Source: an uncultured Fidelibacterota bacterium (GTDB taxonomy: Bacteria > Marinisomatota > Marinisomatia > Marinisomatales > UBA1611). From it: a stretch of 10,052 nt of DNA. The stretch lies in assembly GCA_913041325.1 (NCBI GenBank), contig CAJWHU010000046.1:1-10052 (forward strand), written 5' to 3'. Below are positions 1 through 7,454 of the stretch, in pieces (positions within the stretch are counted from its first letter, which is position 1; every line of letters begins with the position of its first letter). The position numbers were made by a program, and so were the translations under genes. The notes beneath the pieces were generated by a model that was given only the letters and a program-made list of their open reading frames with translations, was not told where the DNA came from and did no database searches.

Positions 1-1157
1 ACAAGCTTCGATCTTTCTTGACAGCATTAGGAATAATCATAGGGGTATTATCTGTTACACTAATGGGAACGCTAATATCTGGACTTGATAGATCATTTGA
101 AAGTAGTATGTCTTGGCTTGGAAAAGACATACTATATGTAAGTCGTTATCAATGGTTCAGCGATATGGATTGGTGGGAAGTAAGGAACAGGCCAAGAATG
201 TTACCAGAGTATGTTGAAAAGATTAAAGAGAGGTCGAATTACGCCTTAGCAGTAGCACCAGTTATGCAACGAGGTGCCTCTTTATCATACAAAACAAAGA
301 AAACGCGTACTGAAATATTTGGAACAAGTGAAGACTATATGCGAACAATAAGTACTGATATCGCATATGGGAGGTTCTTCACAAAAAATGAAGATCGCTC
401 TGGATCGCGGGTAACAGTGATAGGAGATGGTATTAAAGAGGCTTTTTTTGGTGATCAAAACCCTATTGGTAAGCATATCAAAATAGACGGAATGAAATTC
501 AGGGTAATTGGAGTTTTAGAAAAACAAGGGAAATTCTTGGGTCTTTTTAGCATTGATAAGCAAGCGGTTCTTCCACTTGGCGCATATAAAAGAATATTCT
601 CTAAAAGAGGTTGGATGAGGCTCAGTGTGAAAGTTCCACCGGAAAAAATAGACGAAGGTTTAGATGAGGTAACATCTGTTATGCGACATATACGAGGTTT
701 GAAGCCAAATGAAAAAAATGATTTTGCCATAAACCAGACCAAGGCTTTTGAAAAGCAATATACCACTTTAAAAATTGCTATAGGAGGCACTGGTATTTTT
801 ATCACACTACTATCGCTTGTTGTAGGGGGGATTGGTATAATGAATATAATGTTTGTCTCTGTGAAAGAGCGAACCAGAGAGATAGGGGTCAGAAAAGCCA
901 TTGGGGCTACAAGCCGTATCATAATGGGGCAATTTTTGATGGAAGCGGTTGTAATCTGTCTATTTGCAGGTTTTATAGGCATACTTTTAGCGTACTCGCT
1001 TAGTTTTATAGTCAATATGTTTTTCCCCTCTACCCTGCCCTTTGGGCTTTCTGTAGCTGCGATGTTAATGAGTTTAGTTGTTGGAGTTCTTTCTGGACTT
1101 ATTCCATCATATCGTGCTGCAAAACTCGACCCAATTGATTCGCTTAGATACGAATAA
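1..1157 (+). CDS. MacB/FtsX-type ABC transporter permease, 5' partial
   Basis: Membrane subunit of an ABC transporter of the MacB/FtsX (type VII, mechanotransmission) class, which uses cytoplasmic ATP hydrolysis to move an extracytoplasmic domain. The reading frame is open to the left edge (first full codon at 3, reading KLRSFLTALG), so the TTG at 18 is not the true start. By alignment with the next gene about 24 residues are missing. Visible layout: membrane helix around bases 18-86, an extracytoplasmic MacB-like core to about 770 (with IGKHIKIDGMKFRVIGVLEK, typical of this domain), then three helices near 775-860, 940-1020 and 1040-1105. The helix-2/loop segment GIGIMNIMFVSVKERTREIG followed by VRKAIGA is the family hallmark, and the end DPIDSLRYE is typical too. 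The stop at 1155 is three bases before the next permease. No ATPase domain is present, so the nucleotide-binding subunit must be separate, probably upstream. Substrate unknown; macrolide export, lipoprotein release and peptide export are all possible. Family call is firm, function is not. Confidence 0.93.
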   Translation, partial: KLRSFLTALGIIIGVLSVTLMGTLISGLDRSFESSMSWLGKDILYVSRYQWFSDMDWWEVRNRPRMLPEYVEKIKERSNYALAVAPVMQRGASLSYKTKKTRTEIFGTSEDYMRTISTDIAYGRFFTKNEDRSGSRVTVIGDGIKEAFFGDQNPIGKHIKIDGMKFRVIGVLEKQGKFLGLFSIDKQAVLPLGAYKRIFSKRGWMRLSVKVPPEKIDEGLDEVTSVMRHIRGLKPNEKNDFAINQTKAFEKQYTTLKIAIGGTGIFITLLSLVVGGIGIMNIMFVSVKERTREIGVRKAIGATSRIIMGQFLMEAVVICLFAGFIGILLAYSLSFIVNMFFPSTLPFGLSVAAMLMSLVVGVLSGLIPSYRAAKLDPIDSLRYE

Positions 1158-1160
1158 AAA

Positions 1161-2408
1161 ATGCAATCACGTAATTTAAAGAGCATATTGAAAGAAAGTT
1201 TTTGGATGGCTACTGATTCTATCAGGAAAAACAAGCTTCGATCATCGCTAACCCTATTAGGTATAAGCATAGGTGTGTTCTCGGTCATCAGTGTTATGAC
1301 TGCAATAAGGACATTGGAATCATCCGTCGAATCAGGGCTAAACGTATTTGCAACTAATACTTTTGTAGTTCAAAAAACTCCTGAATTCAATTTTGGTGAG
1401 GATAGGAAAAAATATCGTAACAGAAAAAATATAACTTATGAACAATATAAAAAATTAAAAAGCAGAGCAAAACTCCCACTTTTAATTAGCCCCGCAGATG
1501 GTACATCCATAAGAAACGTACATTACAGAGGTAAAAAATTAAAAAATAGTGTTGATGTCTTTGGTGGTGATGAGGGGACTATAAGGTTTTATAATACTTT
1601 TCTGGAAGATGGAAGGAACTTCATAGATGATGACATACATTTTTCAAGAAATGTTTGTGTTCTTGGTATGGATGTTGTAGATCAGCTGTTCCCTTTTGAA
1701 GATCCTATAGGAAAAAAAATAAAAATTGAGGGACTGGGATATCATGTTATTGGTGTAACCGAAAGGCAGGGTGAAGCCTTTGGAGAGTCTAAAGACAACT
1801 ATATCGGTATTCCAATTACAACCTTTATCGAAAAATTTTCTAATAACTGGAGCAGTATAAGAATTCATATCGAGTCGCTTAGTGAGGAATTATATACTAA
1901 GACCCAAGATGAAATCATTGGTCACTTAAGAGCAATTCGTAAGGTTACACCGGGTCAAGAAAATGATTTTGAGATTATAACTAATACAGAAATGATAGAA
2001 CAATTCTCCGTCTTTACAGATGGGATTAAACTGTTTGCCTTATCTGTAAGTATTATCGCCTTGGTTGTTGCAGGAATTGGCATAATGAATATAATGCTCG
2101 TATCTGTAACAGAACGGATCAAAGAGATTGGTATTCGAAAAGCAATTGGTGCAACGAAAAATGATATCCTGGCCCAGTTTTTGATGGAAGCTGTGTTTTT
2201 AAGTCAATTTGGAGGTATTGTTGGCATTATCCTTGGCGTTTCTGGTGGTAATATTGTCTCAATCTTGTTTAACATTCCCACCGTAATACCTGTTGATTGG
2301 GTATTAATTGGGCTGATAGTATGTTCCGCGATTGGTATTAGTTTTGGTATATATCCTGCATGGAGAGCAGCTCAATTGGACCCTATTGAATCAGTAAGGT
2401 TTGAATAG
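1161..2408 (+). CDS. MacB/FtsX-type ABC transporter permease (second of tandem pair)
   Basis: Complete 415-residue paralogue of the preceding permease, and its likely partner in a heterodimeric transporter. Layout: short cytoplasmic N-terminus, membrane helix at about residues 29-50, MacB-type extracytoplasmic core at about 51-285 (IGKKIKIEGLGYHVIGVTER at 183-202), and helices near 290-313, 338-365 and 377-400. The hallmark segment GIGIMNIMLVSVTERIKEIG with IRKAIGAT follows helix 2, and the C-terminus DPIESVRFE mirrors the DPIDSLRYE of its neighbour. The ATG at 1161 is three bases after the upstream stop. No Shine-Dalgarno is visible, so translation is probably coupled; an in-frame ATG at 1206 is a less likely alternative because it would shorten the amphipathic N-terminus. 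The 13 bases at 1231-1243 are identical to the first 13 bases of the window and code for the same NKLRS site, a trace of the duplication. No ATPase motifs. Substrate cannot be read from the sequence. Confidence 0.93.
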   Translation: MQSRNLKSILKESFWMATDSIRKNKLRSSLTLLGISIGVFSVISVMTAIRTLESSVESGLNVFATNTFVVQKTPEFNFGEDRKKYRNRKNITYEQYKKLKSRAKLPLLISPADGTSIRNVHYRGKKLKNSVDVFGGDEGTIRFYNTFLEDGRNFIDDDIHFSRNVCVLGMDVVDQLFPFEDPIGKKIKIEGLGYHVIGVTERQGEAFGESKDNYIGIPITTFIEKFSNNWSSIRIHIESLSEELYTKTQDEIIGHLRAIRKVTPGQENDFEIITNTEMIEQFSVFTDGIKLFALSVSIIALVVAGIGIMNIMLVSVTERIKEIGIRKAIGATKNDILAQFLMEAVFLSQFGGIVGIILGVSGGNIVSILFNIPTVIPVDWVLIGLIVCSAIGISFGIYPAWRAAQLDPIESVRFE

Positions 2409-2520
2409 CTTAATATGCGTAGATGGTTATGCTGTCCTTTGTTTTTCAACTGAATTAAATTTCAAAATAATTAATTACCAATTTGGTTATGTTAAACAGT
2501 AAACCTTTAAGCAATGTAAA
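2409..2520 (+). promoter_or_regulatory. Intergenic region, likely start of the kdsB-led transcription unit
   Basis: This 112-base AT-rich gap is the only sizeable non-coding stretch in the window, so a promoter for kdsB and the genes behind it is most likely here. I do not find a convincing -35/-10 pair; TTGTTT at 2439-2444 is a possible -35 but has no good -10 at proper distance. No GG-N10-GC sigma-54 element is seen. A small odd palindrome TGTTAAACA lies at 2490-2498 and could be an operator half or chance. There is no GC-rich hairpin followed by a T run, so no intrinsic terminator for the permease genes can be called. The regulatory role is inferred from position only. Confidence 0.35.
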
Positions 2521-3249
2521 ATGAATATTGGTGTTATACCCGCCCGATTAGGATCCAGTCGTTTTCCTAAAAAAATACTAGCAGATTTAAATGGGAAACC
2601 CCTAGTAGTTCACACAGTAGAAAATGTTATGAAGGCCAAAAAGTTGGACAAAATCCTATTGGCAATTGATTCCGAAGAAACTCAAAGCGCATTAGAAAAA
2701 TATAATTTTGATATTATCATGACCTCAAAAGATCACGTGTCTGGAACTGATAGAGTAGCTGAAGTAATCGATAGAATTAGCGAGGCTAGAATCATTATAA
2801 ACATCCAGGCTGATGAACCATTAATCGACCCAAAGATCATTGATTCTTTAGTTGATTCATTCAAAGATAATAATGTACAAATGTCCACTGCAGTGAGCAC
2901 CAGGCTAACTGTCAGTGATCTTCTAAACCCCAATATTGTTAAGGCGTTGATAGACCAAGATAAAAATGCAATTGAGTTTAAACGCAATATCTTTGATGTT
3001 GAAATTGGTGGTGTATACCGCCACATTGGAATTTATGGGTTTACCAGACTGGCCCTGTCTCAGTTTGTTAGTTTATCTCCCTCCTCAAGAGAGTTGCATA
3101 CCAGTTTAGAGCAGATAAGAGCTTTAGATAATCATATCCCCATACGAGCAGTTATTTGTGATTATGATTCTTGCTCGGTAGATATAATTGAAGATTTAAA
3201 AAAAGTTTCAAAAATTATGAGTGCAAGGGTATCTCATGGTAAAGAATAG
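2521..3249 (+). CDS. kdsB: 3-deoxy-manno-octulosonate cytidylyltransferase (CMP-Kdo synthetase), divergent
   Basis: Cytoplasmic enzyme that joins Kdo to CMP from CTP, giving CMP-Kdo for transfer onto lipid A; 242 residues, against about 248 in E. coli. The N-terminal nucleotide-binding signature is clear: VIPARLGSSRFP at 5-16 with K18 and GKP at 25-27. GTDRVAEV follows at 75-82, the metal-binding acidic motif QADEP at 96-100 (usually QGDEP), then NPNIVKALID, YRHIGIYGF at 166-174 and LEQIRAL at 196-202. Two family features are changed: the usual FSRxxIP stretch reads FKRN (153-156), with a loop about ten residues shorter before YRHIGIYGF, and the usual GVDTPEDL near the end reads SVDIIEDL. No frameshift explains this. 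The ATG at 2521 begins the conserved motif at the right distance; no Shine-Dalgarno is visible. The last 14 bases overlap pyrG. The linked kdsA and kdsC favour Kdo as substrate; a cytidylyltransferase for a modified Kdo is the main alternative. Confidence 0.9.
   Translation: MNIGVIPARLGSSRFPKKILADLNGKPLVVHTVENVMKAKKLDKILLAIDSEETQSALEKYNFDIIMTSKDHVSGTDRVAEVIDRISEARIIINIQADEPLIDPKIIDSLVDSFKDNNVQMSTAVSTRLTVSDLLNPNIVKALIDQDKNAIEFKRNIFDVEIGGVYRHIGIYGFTRLALSQFVSLSPSSRELHTSLEQIRALDNHIPIRAVICDYDSCSVDIIEDLKKVSKIMSARVSHGKE
3225..3229 (+). promoter_or_regulatory. Ribosome binding site for pyrG
   Basis: AAGGG lies inside the end of kdsB, six bases before the ATG at 3236. It decides the pyrG start in favour of this ATG over the in-frame GTG at 3221, which has no such site and would add only MQGYL ahead of the family N-terminus. 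Confidence 0.6.
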
Positions 3250-4849
3250 AGATAGTAAATATATCTTTGTTGTCGGGGGTGTAATGTCTGGACTGGGCAA
3301 AGGGATTGCAGCTTCATCAGTAGGATACTTGTTGAAACAGGCAAATATTGATGTTACGATTATAAAGTTAGACCCCTACTTAAATGTTGATCCTGGCACT
3401 ATGAATCCATATCAGCATGGAGAAGTTTTTGTACTAGATGATGGCTCAGAGACTGACCTTGACTTGGGTCATTATGAAAGATTTATTGATGTTAATATGA
3501 CAAACTCTAATAATGCAACGGCTGGTCAGGTCTACAGCAAAGTGCTAGAGAAAGAAAGGAAGGGAGAGTACTTAGGCCAGACTGTGCAGGTGATTCCACA
3601 CGTCACTGACGAAATAAAAAGTTGTATCAGAGCATTAAATTATCCCAAAAAACATGACGTAATTATTTGTGAGGTGGGTGGAACAGTTGGAGATATAGAG
3701 AGCCTTCCATTTATGGAGGCAATTCGTCAACTGTCAATTGAAGTAGGTTATCATAATTATATGATCATCCATGTTACACTTCTTCCATATGTTATTGCAA
3801 GCGGTGAGCTAAAATCAAAACCAACACAGCACTCAGTAATGAAGCTTCGCGAGATTGGTCTCTCACCGGATATGATTTTATGCCGATCAGAGCACCCGAT
3901 AGAACAATCTGTGAGAGATAAAATAGCATTGTTTTGCAATGTAAGAGCAGATCACGTTATAGAAGGAAAAGATGTTGAAAGTATATACGAGGTACCTTTA
4001 TCTATGCACGAACAAAATGCGGGAGCATTGATAAAAGAACGATTAAAAATAAATAGTGTATCAAAATTAGATGACTTAAAGAAGTTTATAAACATCTATA
4101 AAAAGCCTAAAAGTGAGATAAAAATAGCACTCTGTGGTAAATACACAGAACTAATGGATTCATATAAGAGTGTTCTCGAAGCATTTGTACACGCTGGGGT
4201 TGAAAATAATGTAAGGGTTCTTGTTGAATGGGTCAAAACGGAAAAAATAAGAAGCATTAAATCTGCAAAAAAAAGTTTTATGGGGGCTAACGGAATTTTA
4301 ATATTGCCCGGTTTTGGTTTGAGAGGAAGTGAGGGGAAAATTTTATCATCAAGATACGCTCGAGAAAATAATATTCCATTTCTAGGTATATGTTTAGGCA
4401 TGCAATGTGCGGTTATAGATTTCGCTAGAAATGTTTGTAAACTGAAGGGTGCCAATTCAACAGAATTTGATAAAAACACAAAATACCCTGTTATCGATCT
4501 TATGGAATCCCAAAGAGCAATCAAAATTAAAGGCGGAACTATGAGACTTGGTGCCTACGACTGTGAAATAAAAAAAGGTACAAAGACTTATTTAGCCTAT
4601 AAGCAAATTAAAGTATCTGAAAGACATCGTCACAGGTATGAGGTTAATAACCGTTATAGAAAAAACTTTGAAAAAAATGGTCTAATTTTTTCTGGAATAA
4701 ATAAAGATCTGGGTGTAGTCGAGGCAATAGAGATAAAAGATCACCCATGGTTTATCGCTGGTCAGTTTCACCCAGAATTAAAAAGCAGAGTCAATAAAGC
4801 ACATCCGTTATTCCGAGATTTCATTGCAGCCTCTAATAAATATACCTAA
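3236..4849 (+). CDS. pyrG: CTP synthase (glutamine-hydrolysing)
   Basis: Makes CTP from UTP, ATP and glutamine in the cytoplasm; 537 residues from the ATG at 3236 (E. coli 545). The synthase domain fills residues 1 to about 270, with the P-loop-like [11 protein letters not shown] at 14-24, [20 protein letters not shown] at 44-63, [16 protein letters not shown], the metal site [14 protein letters not shown], and [12 protein letters not shown] for UTP. The class I glutamine amidotransferase domain follows: nucleophile C386 in GICLGMQ, and H512 and E514 in FHPE complete the triad. One oddity is the oxyanion loop, LPGFGLRG at 357-364, where nearly all CTP synthases have PGGFGxRG; a proline stands at the place of E. 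coli Gly351, judged by counting back from the cysteine. The gene overlaps kdsB by 14 bases and its TAA shares one base with the kdsA ATG. Sitting between Kdo genes, it would supply the CTP that KdsB uses. As the likely only CTP synthase it should be essential. Feedback by CTP and GTP activation are family knowledge, not seen here. Confidence 0.97.
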   Translation: MVKNRDSKYIFVVGGVMSGLGKGIAASSVGYLLKQANIDVTIIKLDPYLNVDPGTMNPYQHGEVFVLDDGSETDLDLGHYERFIDVNMTNSNNATAGQVYSKVLEKERKGEYLGQTVQVIPHVTDEIKSCIRALNYPKKHDVIICEVGGTVGDIESLPFMEAIRQLSIEVGYHNYMIIHVTLLPYVIASGELKSKPTQHSVMKLREIGLSPDMILCRSEHPIEQSVRDKIALFCNVRADHVIEGKDVESIYEVPLSMHEQNAGALIKERLKINSVSKLDDLKKFINIYKKPKSEIKIALCGKYTELMDSYKSVLEAFVHAGVENNVRVLVEWVKTEKIRSIKSAKKSFMGANGILILPGFGLRGSEGKILSSRYARENNIPFLGICLGMQCAVIDFARNVCKLKGANSTEFDKNTKYPVIDLMESQRAIKIKGGTMRLGAYDCEIKKGTKTYLAYKQIKVSERHRHRYEVNNRYRKNFEKNGLIFSGINKDLGVVEAIEIKDHPWFIAGQFHPELKSRVNKAHPLFRDFIAASNKYT

Positions 4850-5661
4850 TGAACACTGTTTCCATTAATGATATAATTATTGGTGACGAGAGTCTTACTC
4901 TGATTGCTGGTCCTTGCGTTATTGAAAGTCTCGATCATGCTCAAAGAATGGCTTTTGATATCAATGAAATTGCTAATAAAGCTGGAATCAAGTTTATATA
5001 TAAAAGCTCATTTGATAAAGCGAACCGATCCTCAATAACTTCATTTAGAGGTTTGGGAATTGACAAGGGGTTGGGCATTCTTCAAAAAGTAAAAGATGAA
5101 GTAGGCATTCCAGTACTTACAGATATTCATTTGCCTGAGCAGGCAGAAATAGTAGCGGAAGTTGTTGACGTAATCCAAATTCCAGCATTTTTGTGTAGGC
5201 AAACAGATCTCCTAATCGCTGCTGCAAAAACTGGCAAGGTCATTAATGTAAAAAAAGGTCAATTTTTAGCACCTTGGGATATGAGCAATGTTGTATTCAA
5301 GCTCGAAAAAAGTCAATGTCAAAAAATATTATTAACTGATAGAGGTACCCAATTTGGATACAATAATCTTGTAGCTGATATGAGATCAATACCTATCTTA
5401 CAAAAATTTGGATATCCTATCATATTTGATGCTACACATAGTGCTCAATTACCAGGCGGTGAGGGCAAAACATCTGGAGGTAATCGTGAACTGATACCGA
5501 CTCTAGCTAAATCTGCTGTAGCCGCTGGTTGCAACGGTATATTCATGGAAGTACACGATGATGTTAAAAATGCAAAATCAGATGCATCCACCCAATGGCC
5601 ACTAGAAAGTCTTAAAAAACTACTTGAGGACTTATTAAAAATAAAAAAAGCTGTATTATGA
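4849..5661 (+). CDS. kdsA: 3-deoxy-8-phosphooctulonate synthase (Kdo-8-P synthase), metal-dependent type
   Basis: Condenses phosphoenolpyruvate with arabinose 5-phosphate to Kdo 8-phosphate, the first committed step of Kdo synthesis. The protein has 270 residues (E. coli 284) and is a DAHP synthase-superfamily TIM barrel. Motifs: AGPCVIES at 20-27, [12 protein letters not shown] at 51-62, [30 protein letters not shown] at 106-121, NVKKGQF at 133-139, [12 protein letters not shown] at 164-175, DATHSAQ and SDAST. The candidate metal ligands C23, H197, E234 and D245 match, as I recall them, the Aquifex aeolicus ligands C11, H185, E222 and D233, with a constant offset of 12. This indicates the metal-dependent class rather than the E. 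coli class, which has Asn in place of the Cys. The ATG at 4849 overlaps the pyrG TAA by one base (TAATG) and has no Shine-Dalgarno, so translation is probably coupled; the end overlaps kdsC by four bases (ATGA). Its product is handed to KdsC, the next gene. Confidence 0.97.
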   Translation: MNTVSINDIIIGDESLTLIAGPCVIESLDHAQRMAFDINEIANKAGIKFIYKSSFDKANRSSITSFRGLGIDKGLGILQKVKDEVGIPVLTDIHLPEQAEIVAEVVDVIQIPAFLCRQTDLLIAAAKTGKVINVKKGQFLAPWDMSNVVFKLEKSQCQKILLTDRGTQFGYNNLVADMRSIPILQKFGYPIIFDATHSAQLPGGEGKTSGGNRELIPTLAKSAVAAGCNGIFMEVHDDVKNAKSDASTQWPLESLKKLLEDLLKIKKAVL

Positions 5662-6188
5662 AGATCAATTTTAATGATATTAATTTATTAATATCAGACG
5701 TTGATGGGGTATTGACTGATGGTGCTATTTACCTAGGCAATGATGGCATTGAATTAAAAAAATTCAATGTCTTGGATGGTGCAGGAGTTGCAATAGCAAG
5801 AGCAGCAAACTTAAAAATTGCTCTAATTTCAGGCAGGTATTCCTTAGCGACAGAGCGTAGGGCCAAGGAATTAGATATTAAAGATGTATATAATGGATCA
5901 TTAAATAAAATACCAGCTTATGATGAATTAAAAAGAAAATATTCCCTGGGTGACGAAAACATAGCTTATATCGGAGACGATTTGATTGACTTGCCTGTAA
6001 TGGAAAAAGTAGCTCTCCCAATAGCGGTAGCTAATGCTGTAAACGAGGTAAAAAAAGTTTCCAAGCATGTGACAACTAATCCTGGCGGTGAGGGTGCTTT
6101 TCGTGAGGCAGTTTTGTGGATCCTAAAAGGGCAAGATCGTGCAGAGCTTGTTTACAATATTATGAAGGAAGAAATACTAAAACGTTAA
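5658..6188 (+). CDS. kdsC: 3-deoxy-D-manno-octulosonate 8-phosphate phosphatase
   Basis: HAD-superfamily phosphatase that removes the phosphate from Kdo 8-phosphate to give free Kdo for KdsB. It has 176 residues, typical for the minimal, cap-less KdsC that works as a tetramer (E. coli 188). HAD motif I is DVDGVLTDG at 14-22, with nucleophile D14 and acid/base D16. Motif II is LISGR at 56-60 with S58, motif III K84 in [10 protein letters not shown], and motif [13 protein letters not shown] at 105-115 with D107/D108 and D111. The glycine-rich tail [12 protein letters not shown] is also a KdsC feature. The start ATG overlaps the kdsA stop as ATGA, a coupling arrangement, and no Shine-Dalgarno is seen. 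The four-base gap to lptC places it in the same transcript. The related phosphatase family for N-acylneuraminate 9-phosphate shares these motifs, but direct linkage to kdsA settles the assignment. Confidence 0.96.
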   Translation: MKINFNDINLLISDVDGVLTDGAIYLGNDGIELKKFNVLDGAGVAIARAANLKIALISGRYSLATERRAKELDIKDVYNGSLNKIPAYDELKRKYSLGDENIAYIGDDLIDLPVMEKVALPIAVANAVNEVKKVSKHVTTNPGGEGAFREAVLWILKGQDRAELVYNIMKEEILKR

Positions 6189-6192
6189 AATA

Positions 6193-6717
6193 ATGAATGT
6201 ATTGGTGTATTCACTATTTTTGATATTATTTTCTTGTTCGGAAGAACCGATTCAAAAACTTCAATCAAGAGAGGGATTGCCTGACCAAGAAAGCTGGGGT
6301 GTTAATATTATTTTAACAGATCAAGGTATCGTGCGTGCTAAGGTGCAATCTGGACATTTAGAAAAGTATAATGAAAAAGAATTTATTATGCTTGATAGCA
6401 GTGTTTATGTTGACTTTTATGACAAAAATGAAATCCATACATCTGTTCTAACTTCAGATGTTGCTGAAATTAACCAAAACTCAAATGATATGATAGCAAG
6501 AGGCAATGTAGTTGCAAAATCTGACAGCGGTATTACTTTGTATTCAAAAACATTATTATGGAGTTCAAGAGATGAAAAACTAAAAACCCAAGAAAAAATA
6601 ATGATCACTACGCTTGATAGAGACACGTTATATGGCATAGGATTTGAATCCGATTCTGATTTGAAAAATTGGAAAATATTAAGCCCCTCTGGTGTTACAA
6701 GTCGAGTTTTAAATTGA
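6193..6717 (+). CDS. lptC: LPS export protein LptC, lipoprotein form
   Basis: Periplasmic component of the Lpt bridge that receives LPS from the LptB2FG extractor; 174 residues. The body (about 35-165) matches the LptC/DUF1239 beta-jellyroll pattern, for example the stretch [20 protein letters not shown] followed by [16 protein letters not shown], and the close [11 protein letters not shown] with DLKNWKI. Instead of the membrane helix of E. coli LptC the protein begins with a short hydrophobic run ending in LFSC (12-15), a lipobox with C15 as the likely lipidated residue. Proteins of this form are usual in Bacteroidetes-like bacteria. The signal has no Lys or Arg before the hydrophobic part, and -2 is Phe, so it is not ideal. 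The start is fixed because an in-frame TAA lies 15 bases upstream (6178). Gap to kdsC is four bases; the stop overlaps the proposed lptB start. No lptA gene follows, unlike the lptC-lptA-lptB order of Proteobacteria. Sequence in this family is weakly conserved, so the name rests on pattern plus neighbours. Confidence 0.85.
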   Translation: MNVLVYSLFLILFSCSEEPIQKLQSREGLPDQESWGVNIILTDQGIVRAKVQSGHLEKYNEKEFIMLDSSVYVDFYDKNEIHTSVLTSDVAEINQNSNDMIARGNVVAKSDSGITLYSKTLLWSSRDEKLKTQEKIMITTLDRDTLYGIGFESDSDLKNWKILSPSGVTSRVLN

Positions 6718-7454
6718 AAATAAAAAGCAATACTTTGAGTGCAAGAGGATTGCATAAAATATATGGCAAACGTTCAGTAGTGAAGGAAGTTGACCTAGAA
6801 TTATGTAAAGGAGAAATTGTTGGACTCCTCGGTCCAAACGGTGCAGGCAAAACCACGTCGTTTTATATGATAACAGGTATGATTAAACCAACCTTCGGAG
6901 ATATATACTTGGGCGATATAAACATTACAGATGCACCTATGTATAAAAGGGCTAGAAAGGGGATTGGTTATCTTGCTCAGGAGCCATCAATTTTTGGTAA
7001 GTTAACTGTTGAGAACAATTTAAAACTAGTATTAGAAATGAGGAATGATTTAAGTTTGGAAGAACAACAAAGTAAGATGCAAACTCTCTTAGATGATCTT
7101 TCAGTAAGCCATTTGTCTGATAGCAAAGGGCACACATTATCTGGTGGTGAGAGAAGAAGGGTAGAAATAGCTAGGTGCTTGTGTATGGATCCAGATTTTG
7201 TTTTATTGGATGAGCCATTTGCGGGTGTTGATCCTATTGCTGTGGAAGAGATTCAAACTATAGTTCACTCACTAAAAGACAAGAATATTGGTGTATTAAT
7301 TACGGATCATAACGTAAGAGAGACTTTATCAATAACAGATCGTTCATATCTATTATTTGATGGGCAAATTTTAAAATCCGGAACCTCTGAATTTCTCGCG
7401 AATGATGCAGAAGCCCGCCGTTTATATTTAGGCGAAAAGTTTAAGTTAGATTAG
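6714..7454 (+). CDS. lptB: LPS export ABC transporter ATP-binding protein
   Basis: Cytoplasmic ATPase of the LptB2FG transporter, which extracts LPS from the inner membrane; 246 residues from the chosen start (E. coli 241). Walker [10 protein letters not shown] at 40-48, Q-loop Q89 in YLAQEPSIF, signature [13 protein letters not shown] at 142-154, Walker [12 protein letters not shown] with D166/E167, and the switch H199 in [14 protein letters not shown] after the Q-loop, the signature variant GGERRR and the ending [12 protein letters not shown] are specific to LptB rather than to LivF-type relatives. No ATG precedes the conserved core. I choose TTG at 6714, which overlaps the lptC TGA as TTGA and gives the N-terminus [18 protein letters not shown]; a TTG at 6669 would add 15 residues lying entirely within lptC, and TTG at 6735 is a shorter option. 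No Shine-Dalgarno is seen, fitting coupled translation. The stop shares one base with the rpoN GTG. The partners LptF and LptG are not in the window. Confidence 0.95.
   Translation: MKIKSNTLSARGLHKIYGKRSVVKEVDLELCKGEIVGLLGPNGAGKTTSFYMITGMIKPTFGDIYLGDINITDAPMYKRARKGIGYLAQEPSIFGKLTVENNLKLVLEMRNDLSLEEQQSKMQTLLDDLSVSHLSDSKGHTLSGGERRRVEIARCLCMDPDFVLLDEPFAGVDPIAVEEIQTIVHSLKDKNIGVLITDHNVRETLSITDRSYLLFDGQILKSGTSEFLANDAEARRLYLGEKFKLD

Noticed and set aside
18..20. TTG as the start of the first permease
   Set aside because: The frame is open to the left edge and the codons before it encode KLRSF, part of the conserved NKLRSxLT membrane entry seen in the second permease, so the gene begins outside the window.
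455..1288. A 277-codon open frame on the minus strand
   Set aside because: It lies wholly antisense to the two permeases, which have strong family motifs on the plus strand; its translation shows no recognisable domain and looks like a mirror of hydrophobic codons.
2485..2507. Possible hairpin terminator or operator in the intergenic gap (GGTT...AACC around TGTTAAACA)
   Set aside because: The arms are only four base pairs with mismatches inside, there is no T run after it, and the central palindrome is too tight to fold as a hairpin.
3221..3223. GTG as an earlier pyrG start
   Set aside because: It adds five residues without family support, while the ATG at 3236 has a well-placed AAGGG.
4096..4524. 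A 142-codon minus-strand open frame inside pyrG
   Set aside because: Antisense to the conserved amidotransferase domain of pyrG, with no start context or recognisable motif.
6669..6671. TTG as an earlier lptB start
   Set aside because: It would add 15 residues (beginning [11 protein letters not shown]) read out of frame through lptC; the TTGA overlap at 6714 gives the expected LptB length.
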